A stretch of 64,000 bases of DNA from an uncultured bacterium (lineage in GTDB: Bacteria; Armatimonadota; Hebobacteria; CAIYQO01), in NCBI GenBank assembly GCA_903928345.1, contig CAIYQO010000029.1, positions 23,617 to 87,616 on the forward strand, read 5' to 3'. Below are positions 9,395-18,246 of the stretch, one piece after another; position 1 is the stretch's first letter, and the number at the start of each line of letters is the position of its first letter. The position numbers were made by a program, and so were the translations under genes. The notes below the pieces were generated by a model, which was not told where the DNA came from, did no database searches, and was given only the letters and a program-made list of their open reading frames with translations.

Positions 9395-10198
9395 ATGGTG
9401 AACCTTTTCACAAGTGGGGATGCCGTGGACGAGCGCGTGCGGCCGTTGGCGGAGACGGAAGCGGCCTGGGTGCCGCAATATTTCGGCGACGACTATCTGC
9501 GGCTGTACCAGTTCCCCGCGGAGCGCACCGACCCGGAGGTCGCCTTTCTGCGCGACGTGCTCGGGCAGGTGGCGCCCGGCGGGCGGGTGCTCGATCTGGC
9601 GTGCGGGCAGGGACGCCACGCGGTGCCGCTGGCACAGGCGGGGTTCCGGGTGACGGGCCTCGATTACCAGGCCAACCTGCTGCGGGCCGCGGCGGCGCAG
9701 GCGCGCGCGTTGGACGTGCCGCTGGGGCTGGTGCGCGGGGACATGCGCCGGTTGCCCTTCGACGGGGCGTTCGACGCGGTGATCTGCATCTTCACCGCCT
9801 TCGGGTACTTCGCCGATGCGGAGAACGCGCGCATCCTGCACGAGGTGGCGCGCGCATTGCGCCCGGGCGGGTGGTTCGTGCTCGACGTCGCGAATCGCGA
9901 CGCGCTGATCCGCCACGCGCAGGAGCGCACCTGGAAGGAGCTGGCCGACGGGACGCGCGTCACCAGCGCCTGGACGTGGGACGTGGCCGCGGGCCGCTAC
10001 ACCCACCGCCAATGGATGCGCGGCACGGATGGCCGCGAGACGGCGCTCACGCATAGCGTGCGCGTCTACACGAGCACCGAATTGACCGCGCTGCTGGAAG
10101 CAGCCGGCTTTCGGGTGGAGCGCCGCCACGGCGGCTTTCGCGGCGAAGCACTGACGCTGGACGCGCCGCGGTTGATCACGCTTGCACAACGCGCGTAA
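9395..10198 (+). CDS. Class I SAM-dependent methyltransferase
   Basis: VLDLACGQGRHAVPLAQAGFRVTGLDYQ motif I; start codon uncertain. Confidence 0.8.
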   Translation: MVNLFTSGDAVDERVRPLAETEAAWVPQYFGDDYLRLYQFPAERTDPEVAFLRDVLGQVAPGGRVLDLACGQGRHAVPLAQAGFRVTGLDYQANLLRAAAAQARALDVPLGLVRGDMRRLPFDGAFDAVICIFTAFGYFADAENARILHEVARALRPGGWFVLDVANRDALIRHAQERTWKELADGTRVTSAWTWDVAAGRYTHRQWMRGTDGRETALTHSVRVYTSTELTALLEAAGFRVERRHGGFRGEALTLDAPRLITLAQRA

Positions 10199-10246
10199 AT
10201 CCGGGACCGCCTTGCGGACCCGTTGCCTAGCACAAAGGAGTACACC

Positions 10247-11284
10247 GTGCCTCTCGTATCCAGTAAAGACGTCCTGTTGAAAGCCCGCGCGGAAGGCTAC
10301 GCCGTCGGCGCCTTCAACCTGAACAACATGGAAATGGCGCAGGCCATCGTCCAGGCCGCCGAAGAAGAGCAGTCGCCGGTCATCATCCAGGCCAGCCAGG
10401 GTGCCATCAAGTACGCCGGGCTGGAGATGATCTGCGCCATGGCGCGCGTGCTGGCCGATGCGTCCAGCGTGCCCGTCGTGCTGCACCTCGACCACGGCAC
10501 CGATTACAAGCAGAACGTGAAGTGCCTGCGCGCCGGCTTCACCTCGCTTATGTTCGACGGCCACGAGCTGCCGTTGGAGCAGAACATTGCCATGACCGCC
10601 AAAATCGTGGACATCGCCCACTCGGTGGGCCTGCCCGTCGAAGCGGAAATCGGCTCCGTGCTCACCATCGAAGGCTTGCTCTCCGACGCCGAGATGGCCG
10701 AAATCCGCGCGCTGGAAGTGCCCAAGCAGTTCGAAATCCTGCGCAAGAAGATCGGCCCCAGGGTAGAGGCGCACATCGCGAGGCCGGAAGAAGCCAAGCG
10801 TTTCGTCGACGAGACGGGCGTGGACTTCCTGGCCGCCGCCGTCGGCTCCGTGCACGGCCTGTGGCTGGACATCTGGCCCCTGCGCGTCGATCGCCTCAAA
10901 GAGATCTACGACGCCGTGCAGATCCCCATCGTCAGCCATGGCTCCTCCGGCGTGCTCATCTCCAAGGCACACGCCGAGGCCAAGGGCGTGGAGCTGCTGC
11001 CCGGTGAAGGCTCGCTGAAGGACGCCATCAAGGTCGGCTACACGAAGATCAACGTGGCCACCGCGCTGAGCATGGAGTTCAACCGCGCCATGCTGGAAGC
11101 CGCCGCCAAGCGCCCGGGCGAGAAGGATCCGCGCAAGCTGCTCGATCCCGCCCGCAAGGCCGTCGTCGCCAAGACGAAGGAATACATCAGACTCTTCGAA
11201 AGCAACGGCAAGGGCGGCGGGGCCACCTGCGCCGCGAAGGGCGAGGTGGCTGGCAGCCAGGAAATCAAACGCGGCGAAGAGTAA
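10247..11284 (+). CDS. fba: Class II fructose-bisphosphate (ketose-bisphosphate) aldolase
   Basis: GTG start after AAAGGAG; VPVVLHLDHGTD, MFDGHELPLEQNI, VSHGSSG, GYTKINVATALS motifs. Confidence 0.85.
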   Translation: MPLVSSKDVLLKARAEGYAVGAFNLNNMEMAQAIVQAAEEEQSPVIIQASQGAIKYAGLEMICAMARVLADASSVPVVLHLDHGTDYKQNVKCLRAGFTSLMFDGHELPLEQNIAMTAKIVDIAHSVGLPVEAEIGSVLTIEGLLSDAEMAEIRALEVPKQFEILRKKIGPRVEAHIARPEEAKRFVDETGVDFLAAAVGSVHGLWLDIWPLRVDRLKEIYDAVQIPIVSHGSSGVLISKAHAEAKGVELLPGEGSLKDAIKVGYTKINVATALSMEFNRAMLEAAAKRPGEKDPRKLLDPARKAVVAKTKEYIRLFESNGKGGGATCAAKGEVAGSQEIKRGEE

Positions 11285-11290
11285 CCGCTG

Positions 11291-11316
11291 AGGGGTGGGG
11301 TGCAAGCCCCACCCCC
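11291..11316 (+). terminator. Hairpin after aldolase gene
   Basis: GGGGTGGGG TGCAAG CCCCACCCC followed by CCTTT. Confidence 0.5.
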
Positions 11317-11366
11317 CTTTCCGTACCCGACGCCGCGCGGCGCCGGAACCCAGTAGGACATACACG

Positions 11367-12329
11367 ATGAAGCGCATTGCCGTTCTCACCAGCGGGGGGG
11401 ACTCCCCGGGCATGAATGCCGCCATCCGCGCCGTTGTGCGCACCGGCATCAACCAGGGCGTCGAGGTTATCGGCGTCCGCCAGGGCTATCAAGGCCTGGT
11501 GGACGGGCTGTTCACCTTCATGGACGCCGGCTCGGTGTCCGGCATCATCAACCGCGGCGGCACCATCCTGCACAGCGCGCGCAGCATGGACTATAAGACG
11601 CCGGAGGGCTTCCAGAAGGCCGTGGATAACCTGCACGCGGCCGGCATCGACGGGCTGGTGGTCATCGGCGGCAACGGGTCGCAGCGTGGGAACTACGAGC
11701 TGCACACGAAGGCCGACTTCCCCGTTATCGGGGTGGCCAGCACCATCGACAACGACCTCTACGGCTCCGACTATACCATCGGCTTCGACACCGCGGTGAA
11801 CACCGCGCTGGAGAGCGTCGACCGCCTGCGCGACACCGCTACCTCCCACGACCGCATCTTCATCATCGAGGTGATGGGGCGCTCGCGCGGGTTTGTGGCG
11901 CTGCACGTGGGCATTGCCGGCGGCGCCGAGGTGGTGCTGCTCCCCGAGATGACCTGGAAGCTGGACGAGGTGGTGAACACGCTGGAAGCGGGCTACAAGC
12001 GCGGGAAGAAGAGTTACGTCATCGTGGTGGCGGAAGGCGCCGCCCACGGGGAGACGCTGGCCAAACAAGTCGAGGCGGCCACCGGGTTCGAGACCCGCGC
12101 CACCGTACTCGGCCACGTGCAGCGCGGCGGAACCCCCACGGCCGCCGACCGCGTGCTGGCCAGCCAACTCGGCGGTTTTGCCGTACGCCACCTGCTCAAC
12201 GGCAAACGCGGGGTGCTGGTCGGCGAGCAGAACCACGCCATCACCACCACGCCCCTGGAAGAAGTTTGGTCGAAGGATAAGCCCCTCGATCCCGAGCAGC
12301 TCGAACTCGTGACCGTCTTGGGGGCATAA
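11367..12329 (+). CDS. pfkA: 6-phosphofructokinase
   Basis: MKRIAVLTSGGDSPGMNAAIRAVVR, STIDNDLYGSDYTIGFDTA, EVMGRSRGFVALHVGIAGGAE, GHVQRGGTPTAADR. Confidence 0.9.
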   Translation: MKRIAVLTSGGDSPGMNAAIRAVVRTGINQGVEVIGVRQGYQGLVDGLFTFMDAGSVSGIINRGGTILHSARSMDYKTPEGFQKAVDNLHAAGIDGLVVIGGNGSQRGNYELHTKADFPVIGVASTIDNDLYGSDYTIGFDTAVNTALESVDRLRDTATSHDRIFIIEVMGRSRGFVALHVGIAGGAEVVLLPEMTWKLDEVVNTLEAGYKRGKKSYVIVVAEGAAHGETLAKQVEAATGFETRATVLGHVQRGGTPTAADRVLASQLGGFAVRHLLNGKRGVLVGEQNHAITTTPLEEVWSKDKPLDPEQLELVTVLGA

Positions 12330-12505
12330 CCCCGCGAGAGGCGCAACGCGCGTTTCACAGGGATAACCGCCGGCACCGCAACAGCCGACGGCGGAGTTTA
12401 CCGGGCGCATCGTGCGCCCCCGTTGCACCCGGGGAGGCATCCGGCCCCCCACGCTGATGGCGTCGCACAACGCCGCAGACCGACACCTTAGGAGGTATCA
12501 CAACC

Positions 12506-15181
12506 ATGTTGCCGCACCGGAAGAAAGCCCAATCTCGGACAAGCCGGACGTTGAAGACCGCACTGCTGGCCGTTCTGGCCCTGGCGCTCGCCGTCTTCAT
12601 CTTCGTCGGCCCGCGCCTGTTTGCCCAGGCACCCCCCGCCACTACGAATACGACCGTCACGACCGACACCGCGACTCCGGCCCCGCCGGCCGCGATTACG
12701 CCCAGTGACCCGGTCATCGCCCCCACGACCACCGCGACGGCGCCCGCCCATGAAGGCGGCGAAGCCATCAAGCTGCCGTGGGGCGACGAAGCCCGGCTTC
12801 CCCTCTTCATCGTGCTGGCCGCCGCGGCGCTCGCGTTGCTGATGGGCATCTTCTGGTTGAAGAAGACCCTCGCCGTCGATCCGGGCAGCGAGCGCATGCA
12901 GGGTGTGGCCGCCGCCGTACAGGAAGGCGCCATGGCCTACCTGTCGCGCCAGGTCAAGACGATGATACCATTGGTGATTGTGATCGCCCTTGGTCTCTTC
13001 CTGCTGTACTTGAACCAGTACAAGACCATTGACCCGGCGAACGCGATGACACTGGCCATCGGCGTCGCCGTCGCCTTCATCATGGGCGTCGCCGCTTCGT
13101 ACGCCGCCGGCTATGTCGGCATGGGCGTCGCGGTGCGCGGCAACGTCCGCGTGGCTAACGCGGCCTTGAGCAGCTTCAAAGTCGCGCTCGAAACCGCCTT
13201 CCAGGCGGGCGCGGTGTCCGGTATGTTCACCGTCGGCCTCGGCCTCCTCGGCGCGACGATCACCTTCTTCATCTTCCAGGCGAACGCCATGTTCGTGCTG
13301 GTGGGCTTCGGCTTCGGTGGCTCCCTGGCGGCGCTCTTTATGCGCGTCGGCGGTGGCATCTTCACCAAGGCCGCGGACGTGGGCGCCGACCTGGTGGGTA
13401 AGGTCGAGGCCGGTATCCCCGAAGACGACCCGCGCAACGCCGCCACCATCGCCGACAACGTGGGCGACAACGTGGGCGACTGCGCCGGGATGGCCGCGGA
13501 CGTGTTCGAGTCCTATGAAGTGACCCTCGTGGCCGCTATCATCCTCGCCGCTGCCGTGGGCGGCGCGCTGCAGGCCGGTGGCTTCGGGTTGCTGCTGGGC
13601 GCCGGAAGCTACACCGCCGTCTTCACGCTGAAGCTCGTCATTTACGCGCTCCTCGTACGCGCCGTCGGCGTCGTCGCCTCCATCGTCGGCATCTTCGCCG
13701 TGCAAGGCAAGGACGACCCGAACATGAACCCGATGACCCCGATCAATATCGGCCAGTACGTCTCCATCACCGTGGCCGGCATCGGGTTCTTCATCGTCTC
13801 CTATGCCGTCTTCGCGACGGGCATGTTCGGCGCGCTGCCGGCCATCCCCGCCGGCGCCGACGCGAAGCTCTCCGACCTGGCGAGCAACTTCTGGTGGCTC
13901 GCCTTCGTGGCCACCGCCATCGGCATCGTGCTGACCTTCGTCATCGCGAAGCTGACCGAATACTTCACCGCCGACGACAAGAAGCCGGTGACGGAAATCG
14001 CCACCGCCGCCAAGACCGGTCCGGCCACGCTGATCCTCTCCGGGTTGGCGGAAGGGCTGGAGTCCTCCGTGTGGGGCGTGTTGGCCATCGCGGTGACGAT
14101 CTACGTCGCGTACAGCATCTTCCCGAACCCGGCCATGGCGGCCTACGCCATCGCCCTCGCCGGCCTCGGCCTGCTGGCCACCACCGGCTACGTGCTGGCG
14201 ATGGACACCTACGGCCCGATCTCCGACAACGCCAACGGCATCTTCGAGATGTCCGGCGCGTTGAAGAACGCCGACGGCTCCGAGAACAAGGCCGCCCATA
14301 ACGTGGTGGCGCGCCTCGACATGGTGGGCAACACCACCAAGGCGCTCACCAAGGGCTTCGCCATCGCCACCGCGGTCATCGCCGCCGTGGCCCTGTACCG
14401 CTCCTTCCTGGACACCGTCGGCGGCGCCCAATTGGCCAAGCACATCCTGGCCCCGAACGGCCAGGCGGAAATTCTGGTCAACAACATCCAGGTGAACCTG
14501 CCGGTCGTCTTCGTCGGCCTGCTCATCGGTGGCGCGGTACCGTTCCTCTTCTCCAGCTTCGCCATCCGCGCCGTCTCGCGCGCGGCCATGCAGCTCGTTG
14601 AAGAAGTCCGCCGCCAGTTCCGCACCATCCCGGGCATCTGGGAATACACCGGCGTCGGCGAAAAGGGCAAGCCGGACTACGCCCGCTGCGTGGCCATCTC
14701 CACCGCCGCCGCGCAGAAGGAACTCCTCGGCCCCGGCCTGCTGGCCGTCTTCTCCCCGATGCTCGTCGGCTTCTGGCTTGGCGCGTATGCGTTGGGTGGC
14801 TTCCTGGCGGGCGCCATCCTGGTCGGGCAACTCATGGCGGTGTTCATGAGCAATACCGGCGGCGCGTGGGACAATGCCAAGAAGAAGATCGAAGATGGCT
14901 TCCTCGGCGGCAAGGGCTCGGAAGCCCATAAGGCCGGCGTCATCGGCGACACCGTCGGCGACCCGTTGAAGGACACCGCCGGCCCGGCGCTGAACCCGAT
15001 GATCAAGGTGATGAACCTGGTCGCCGTGCTCATCGCCCCCGCCACCGTGCAATTGCAGGATAGCTCGTACAAGTGGGTCGCCGCCGGCCTCGCGCTGGTC
15101 ATCCTCATCATCGCGGTGATGCTGTCCAAGCGTGGTGGCGTCGAGCCCAGCGAGAGCGAATCCGCCGCAGTGAGCCAGTAA
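12506..15181 (+). CDS. hppA: Membrane-bound proton-translocating pyrophosphatase
   Basis: RBS TAGGAGG; motifs GVGADLVGKVEAGIPEDDPRNAATIADNVGDNVGDCAGMAADVFESY, YGPISDNANGIFEMSG, GDTVGDPLKDTAGPALNPMIK. Confidence 0.93.
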   Translation: MLPHRKKAQSRTSRTLKTALLAVLALALAVFIFVGPRLFAQAPPATTNTTVTTDTATPAPPAAITPSDPVIAPTTTATAPAHEGGEAIKLPWGDEARLPLFIVLAAAALALLMGIFWLKKTLAVDPGSERMQGVAAAVQEGAMAYLSRQVKTMIPLVIVIALGLFLLYLNQYKTIDPANAMTLAIGVAVAFIMGVAASYAAGYVGMGVAVRGNVRVANAALSSFKVALETAFQAGAVSGMFTVGLGLLGATITFFIFQANAMFVLVGFGFGGSLAALFMRVGGGIFTKAADVGADLVGKVEAGIPEDDPRNAATIADNVGDNVGDCAGMAADVFESYEVTLVAAIILAAAVGGALQAGGFGLLLGAGSYTAVFTLKLVIYALLVRAVGVVASIVGIFAVQGKDDPNMNPMTPINIGQYVSITVAGIGFFIVSYAVFATGMFGALPAIPAGADAKLSDLASNFWWLAFVATAIGIVLTFVIAKLTEYFTADDKKPVTEIATAAKTGPATLILSGLAEGLESSVWGVLAIAVTIYVAYSIFPNPAMAAYAIALAGLGLLATTGYVLAMDTYGPISDNANGIFEMSGALKNADGSENKAAHNVVARLDMVGNTTKALTKGFAIATAVIAAVALYRSFLDTVGGAQLAKHILAPNGQAEILVNNIQVNLPVVFVGLLIGGAVPFLFSSFAIRAVSRAAMQLVEEVRRQFRTIPGIWEYTGVGEKGKPDYARCVAISTAAAQKELLGPGLLAVFSPMLVGFWLGAYALGGFLAGAILVGQLMAVFMSNTGGAWDNAKKKIEDGFLGGKGSEAHKAGVIGDTVGDPLKDTAGPALNPMIKVMNLVAVLIAPATVQLQDSSYKWVAAGLALVILIIAVMLSKRGGVEPSESESAAVSQ

Positions 15182-15206
15182 TCACGTCGGCTCACGGGTA
15201 AACAAA

Positions 15207-15239
15207 CACGGCCCCGCGCCAGGATGGCGCGGGGCCGTG
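15207..15239 (+). terminator. Strong hairpin, probable terminator of hppA
   Basis: ACGGCCCCGCGCC AGGAT GGCGCGGGGCCGT. Confidence 0.65.
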
Positions 15240-15348
15240 GGGTTTGGTGGGCTTGTCTGTCAGCGTGCCCTCACCCCCCCGACCCCCTCTCCCAGAGGGA
15301 TGAGGGGGAGGAGAGGGTGGTTCTGCGCGAGAGCGCAGAACGATCGAC

Positions 15349-16398
15349 CTATCCCGTCGCCCGCATCCCCTCGTCGAGAACGATCAAATAGTTTTGTACG
15401 GGCATGTAGTTCGTGAGCGAGTTGCCGGTGCCGAGAGCCCAGGAGGCGCCGTCGGCGCGGCAGGCGTCGATTTTGCGCCGGGTGTAGGCGCGCAGCGTGG
15501 CTTCGTCGGCGCGGCAGATGATATCCACGTCCAGCCCGCCCAGCGGGGTGATGCGCCGCCCGTACTGCCGCTGGAACTCCTCCACGGGCAGGATTACGTC
15601 CTCGAAGGAGTGCTTCGCGTCGATATGGCAGTCGTCGATCAGGTCGTCGTACACCTGCGCCAGATTGCCGCAGGAGTGCAGGATAAACGGCTTGCCCGCC
15701 GCGTGGGCCGTCGCCGCCATGCGCGTGTAGGTGGGGAAGACGTATGCGCGCAACAACGCCGGCGGCAGGAAGGTGGCCGTTTTGAAGCCCAGGTCGTCCC
15801 CCTGGCGCAGCGCGCCCACCGCGTCCATGCTCGCGATGCGGCGCAGCGCGGCCACGTGCAGGTCGCCGATTCGCCCGAAGACGCGCGCCACCAGCTCCGG
15901 CTCGTCGGCCAGCGCGTAGGCCATGCCCACTGTCCCGAGCATATACGACGCCCATTCGTACGGCCCGGCGCACACCCCGCCGACGATCTTCACCCCCGCC
16001 GGAAGCAGCCCCGCAACGATTTCGAAGGGGCGGAAGTCCAGCGGCGCCTCCTCCGACGGCCACGGGTAGGCGTCGAAATCCGCCATGGTGCGGAAGACCA
16101 CCTTCGCCTCGCTCTCCTCGCTGAGGCCGCCGTGGCCGCTGGGGAGCGGGTAGAAGGGCGGGATCTCCATCGGTACGCAGTCATAGCCCATCCCGAGCCA
16201 GAAATCGACGTAAATCCGCCAGTACCCGTCGTCGGCGGGGGACATGCGGTCAAAGGGCGTGCCGGTGCGCGCGGCGATGAAGCCGGGGCTGGCGATGTGC
16301 TCGTAAAAGGGCAGGTAGGCCGGCGTGCCCGTGCGGCGCAGCACGGTGAGGAACTGCGAAAAGTCGACCTCGCGCGTCAAACGGGTGGTGATCTCCAT
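15349..16398 (-). CDS. Uroporphyrinogen decarboxylase-family (UroD/MtaA-like) protein
   Basis: 349 aa; AAGKPFILHSCGNLAQVYDDLIDDCHIDAKHSFED and CRADGASWALGTGNSLTNYMPVQNYL typical of UroD-like methyltransferases. Confidence 0.8.
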   Translation of the reverse strand: MEITTRLTREVDFSQFLTVLRRTGTPAYLPFYEHIASPGFIAARTGTPFDRMSPADDGYWRIYVDFWLGMGYDCVPMEIPPFYPLPSGHGGLSEESEAKVVFRTMADFDAYPWPSEEAPLDFRPFEIVAGLLPAGVKIVGGVCAGPYEWASYMLGTVGMAYALADEPELVARVFGRIGDLHVAALRRIASMDAVGALRQGDDLGFKTATFLPPALLRAYVFPTYTRMAATAHAAGKPFILHSCGNLAQVYDDLIDDCHIDAKHSFEDVILPVEEFQRQYGRRITPLGGLDVDIICRADEATLRAYTRRKIDACRADGASWALGTGNSLTNYMPVQNYLIVLDEGMRATG

Positions 16399-16593
16399 GG
16401 GGTGCCTCCGTACGACTTACCTTCGGCGCACAGGGGCGGATTCCTCGCGGCGGGGGGGACGTGTCCGCCGCCATTTCGTCGTTGCCGGGCATTTTTGCCG
16501 CAACCTATTGACCGCTGCGGGTAGAGATGATAAAAGTAATGAGCAACCATCGTATCGATGGCCACCATACCGGTAGCGAGAAAGGGGATATGG

Positions 16594-18183
16594 ATGTACC
16601 GACGCTATCTCAAGGGAATTTTAGTCGGGGTGCTGGCACTGGCGCTGTTGTGCCCGATGCTGGCCCTGGCGCGCGGCGGCGGCGGAGGCGGCGGCCATAG
16701 TGGCGGCTTCGGCGGCGGGCGCTCCTCCGGCGGCTGGGGCGGCGGCAGTTCGTCATCCGGCTGGGGCGGCAGCAGCTCCTCGGGGTGGGGCGGCAGCCGG
16801 TCGAGTTCCGGCTCCTCGGGCTGGGGCGGCGGATCGAGCAGCAGTTCCTCGGGCTGGGGCAGTAGTCGTTCCACCGGGACGCGCACCACGTCGCCCGCCG
16901 ATCGGGCACTGGCCGACCGCGCGCGCTCCCAAGGCACTTCATATACCAACCGCGCCGACGCGGTGAGCAGCTTCAAAACGCGCTACGGCAGCCAATACAC
17001 CTCGCACTACGCCAGTGAGCCGAGTGCGCGTCCGTCATACATCCCGCAGAGCTACACCGTGTCCGGGCGCAGCTATACGGTCATCTACAACCGCGGCTAC
17101 GGCGGCTACGGCTACTACGGCCCCACCGGCGCATGGATGTTCTACGATGCCATGGCCGACGCGGCGATGTGCAACATGCTCATGCGCCAACAGGGTTACT
17201 ATTACGGCGGGGGGTACGGCTACGGGTACGGCCCACCCATGCATAGCTATTTCGGCGACATCATCGGGATTCTGTTCATCGTGCTCTTCATCGTCATCAT
17301 CGTGGCGGTGATCCGCTCGCGCCGCGGCGTGGTGGTGACGGAAACCAGCTACGGCTTCCCGGGCGACTCGGTGACGGTGGTGGAGGAGACGTACTACGAA
17401 CCCACCCCGGCGTACAGCGCGCCGCCGCCGCCCACGTATGGTTCGGTGCATACGCCGCACGCGGCCGCGGGGCCGTCCAACGCGCAGGCGTCGCCGCTGC
17501 TGGACAAGTGGAACCACGTGACGCCGGGGGCGGTAATCACCCTCTCCGACGCGCAGGCGTACCAGGACTCCATCGACGAGGGCCGCGGCCCGGTGGCGCG
17601 CGACTACACGGTGATCGAAGTACGCACCATCGAAGAAGAGCACGGCTACGGCGTGTGGAAGCTCTTCCGCCTGCAGGAAGTGAAGCAGATCATCTGGTTC
17701 ATGGCGAAGATTTCCGAGGGCCAGGAGCAGATGCGCTGCTTCTTCGAGCTGGCCGAGTCGGATTTCAAGCCCGGCAACCGCCGCGAACAGGTGAACAACG
17801 GCAACCTGTGGCTCTTCCAGGAGCCCGGCGACCCGTCGCACTTCGCCTACCAGGACCTGCGCTTCACCACGGAGATCGAAGGCCCGCCGGAAGACGGCAA
17901 GCCGGCCCCGCTCTACACCATCAAGGGGCAGGATGCGCTCAACGGCGCCATGTGGACGGTGCTGCAGGACGGCAGCAAGCGCGGGCCGGTCTTCGTCACC
18001 ATCGTTGAATACGAAGCGCCGGACGGTACCACGTCGAACCCCGAGCTGCTGCTGCTGGAGATCAACGGCGTGGGCATCGCCCCGGGCGAGCACGACAACC
18101 CGGACGGCGGCATCATCACCCTCATGCAGGGCAACAACCTCCTCGACTCCGAGGTGGTGGTGATGCCGGTGGCGGGACAATAA
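16594..18183 (+). CDS. Gly/Ser-rich membrane protein of unknown function
   Basis: Signal/TM segment, GGGGGGG and repeated (S)nGWGG low-complexity tract, internal TM IIGILFIVLFIVIIVAVIRSRRG, soluble C-terminal domain; start could be 16558. Confidence 0.65.
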   Translation: MYRRYLKGILVGVLALALLCPMLALARGGGGGGGHSGGFGGGRSSGGWGGGSSSSGWGGSSSSGWGGSRSSSGSSGWGGGSSSSSSGWGSSRSTGTRTTSPADRALADRARSQGTSYTNRADAVSSFKTRYGSQYTSHYASEPSARPSYIPQSYTVSGRSYTVIYNRGYGGYGYYGPTGAWMFYDAMADAAMCNMLMRQQGYYYGGGYGYGYGPPMHSYFGDIIGILFIVLFIVIIVAVIRSRRGVVVTETSYGFPGDSVTVVEETYYEPTPAYSAPPPPTYGSVHTPHAAAGPSNAQASPLLDKWNHVTPGAVITLSDAQAYQDSIDEGRGPVARDYTVIEVRTIEEEHGYGVWKLFRLQEVKQIIWFMAKISEGQEQMRCFFELAESDFKPGNRREQVNNGNLWLFQEPGDPSHFAYQDLRFTTEIEGPPEDGKPAPLYTIKGQDALNGAMWTVLQDGSKRGPVFVTIVEYEAPDGTTSNPELLLLEINGVGIAPGEHDNPDGGIITLMQGNNLLDSEVVVMPVAGQ

Positions 18184-18207
18184 CAGCACGCCATGCCACA
18201 CGCAACC

Positions 18208-18236
18208 GCGCCCCCGCGGGTCTCCCGCGGGGGCGC
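18208..18236. terminator. Bidirectional hairpin between convergent genes
   Basis: GCGCCCCCGCGGG TCT CCCGCGGGGGCGC, 13-bp perfect stem. Confidence 0.6.
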
Positions 18237-18246
18237 GTCGCGTTGG

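Noticed and set aside
9140-11452. 770-aa minus-strand ORF
   Set aside because: Antisense to the clear methyltransferase and aldolase genes; low-complexity composition typical of shadow ORFs.
12488-15052. 854-aa minus-strand ORF
   Set aside because: Antisense to hppA; His/Gly/Arg-rich with no recognisable domain.
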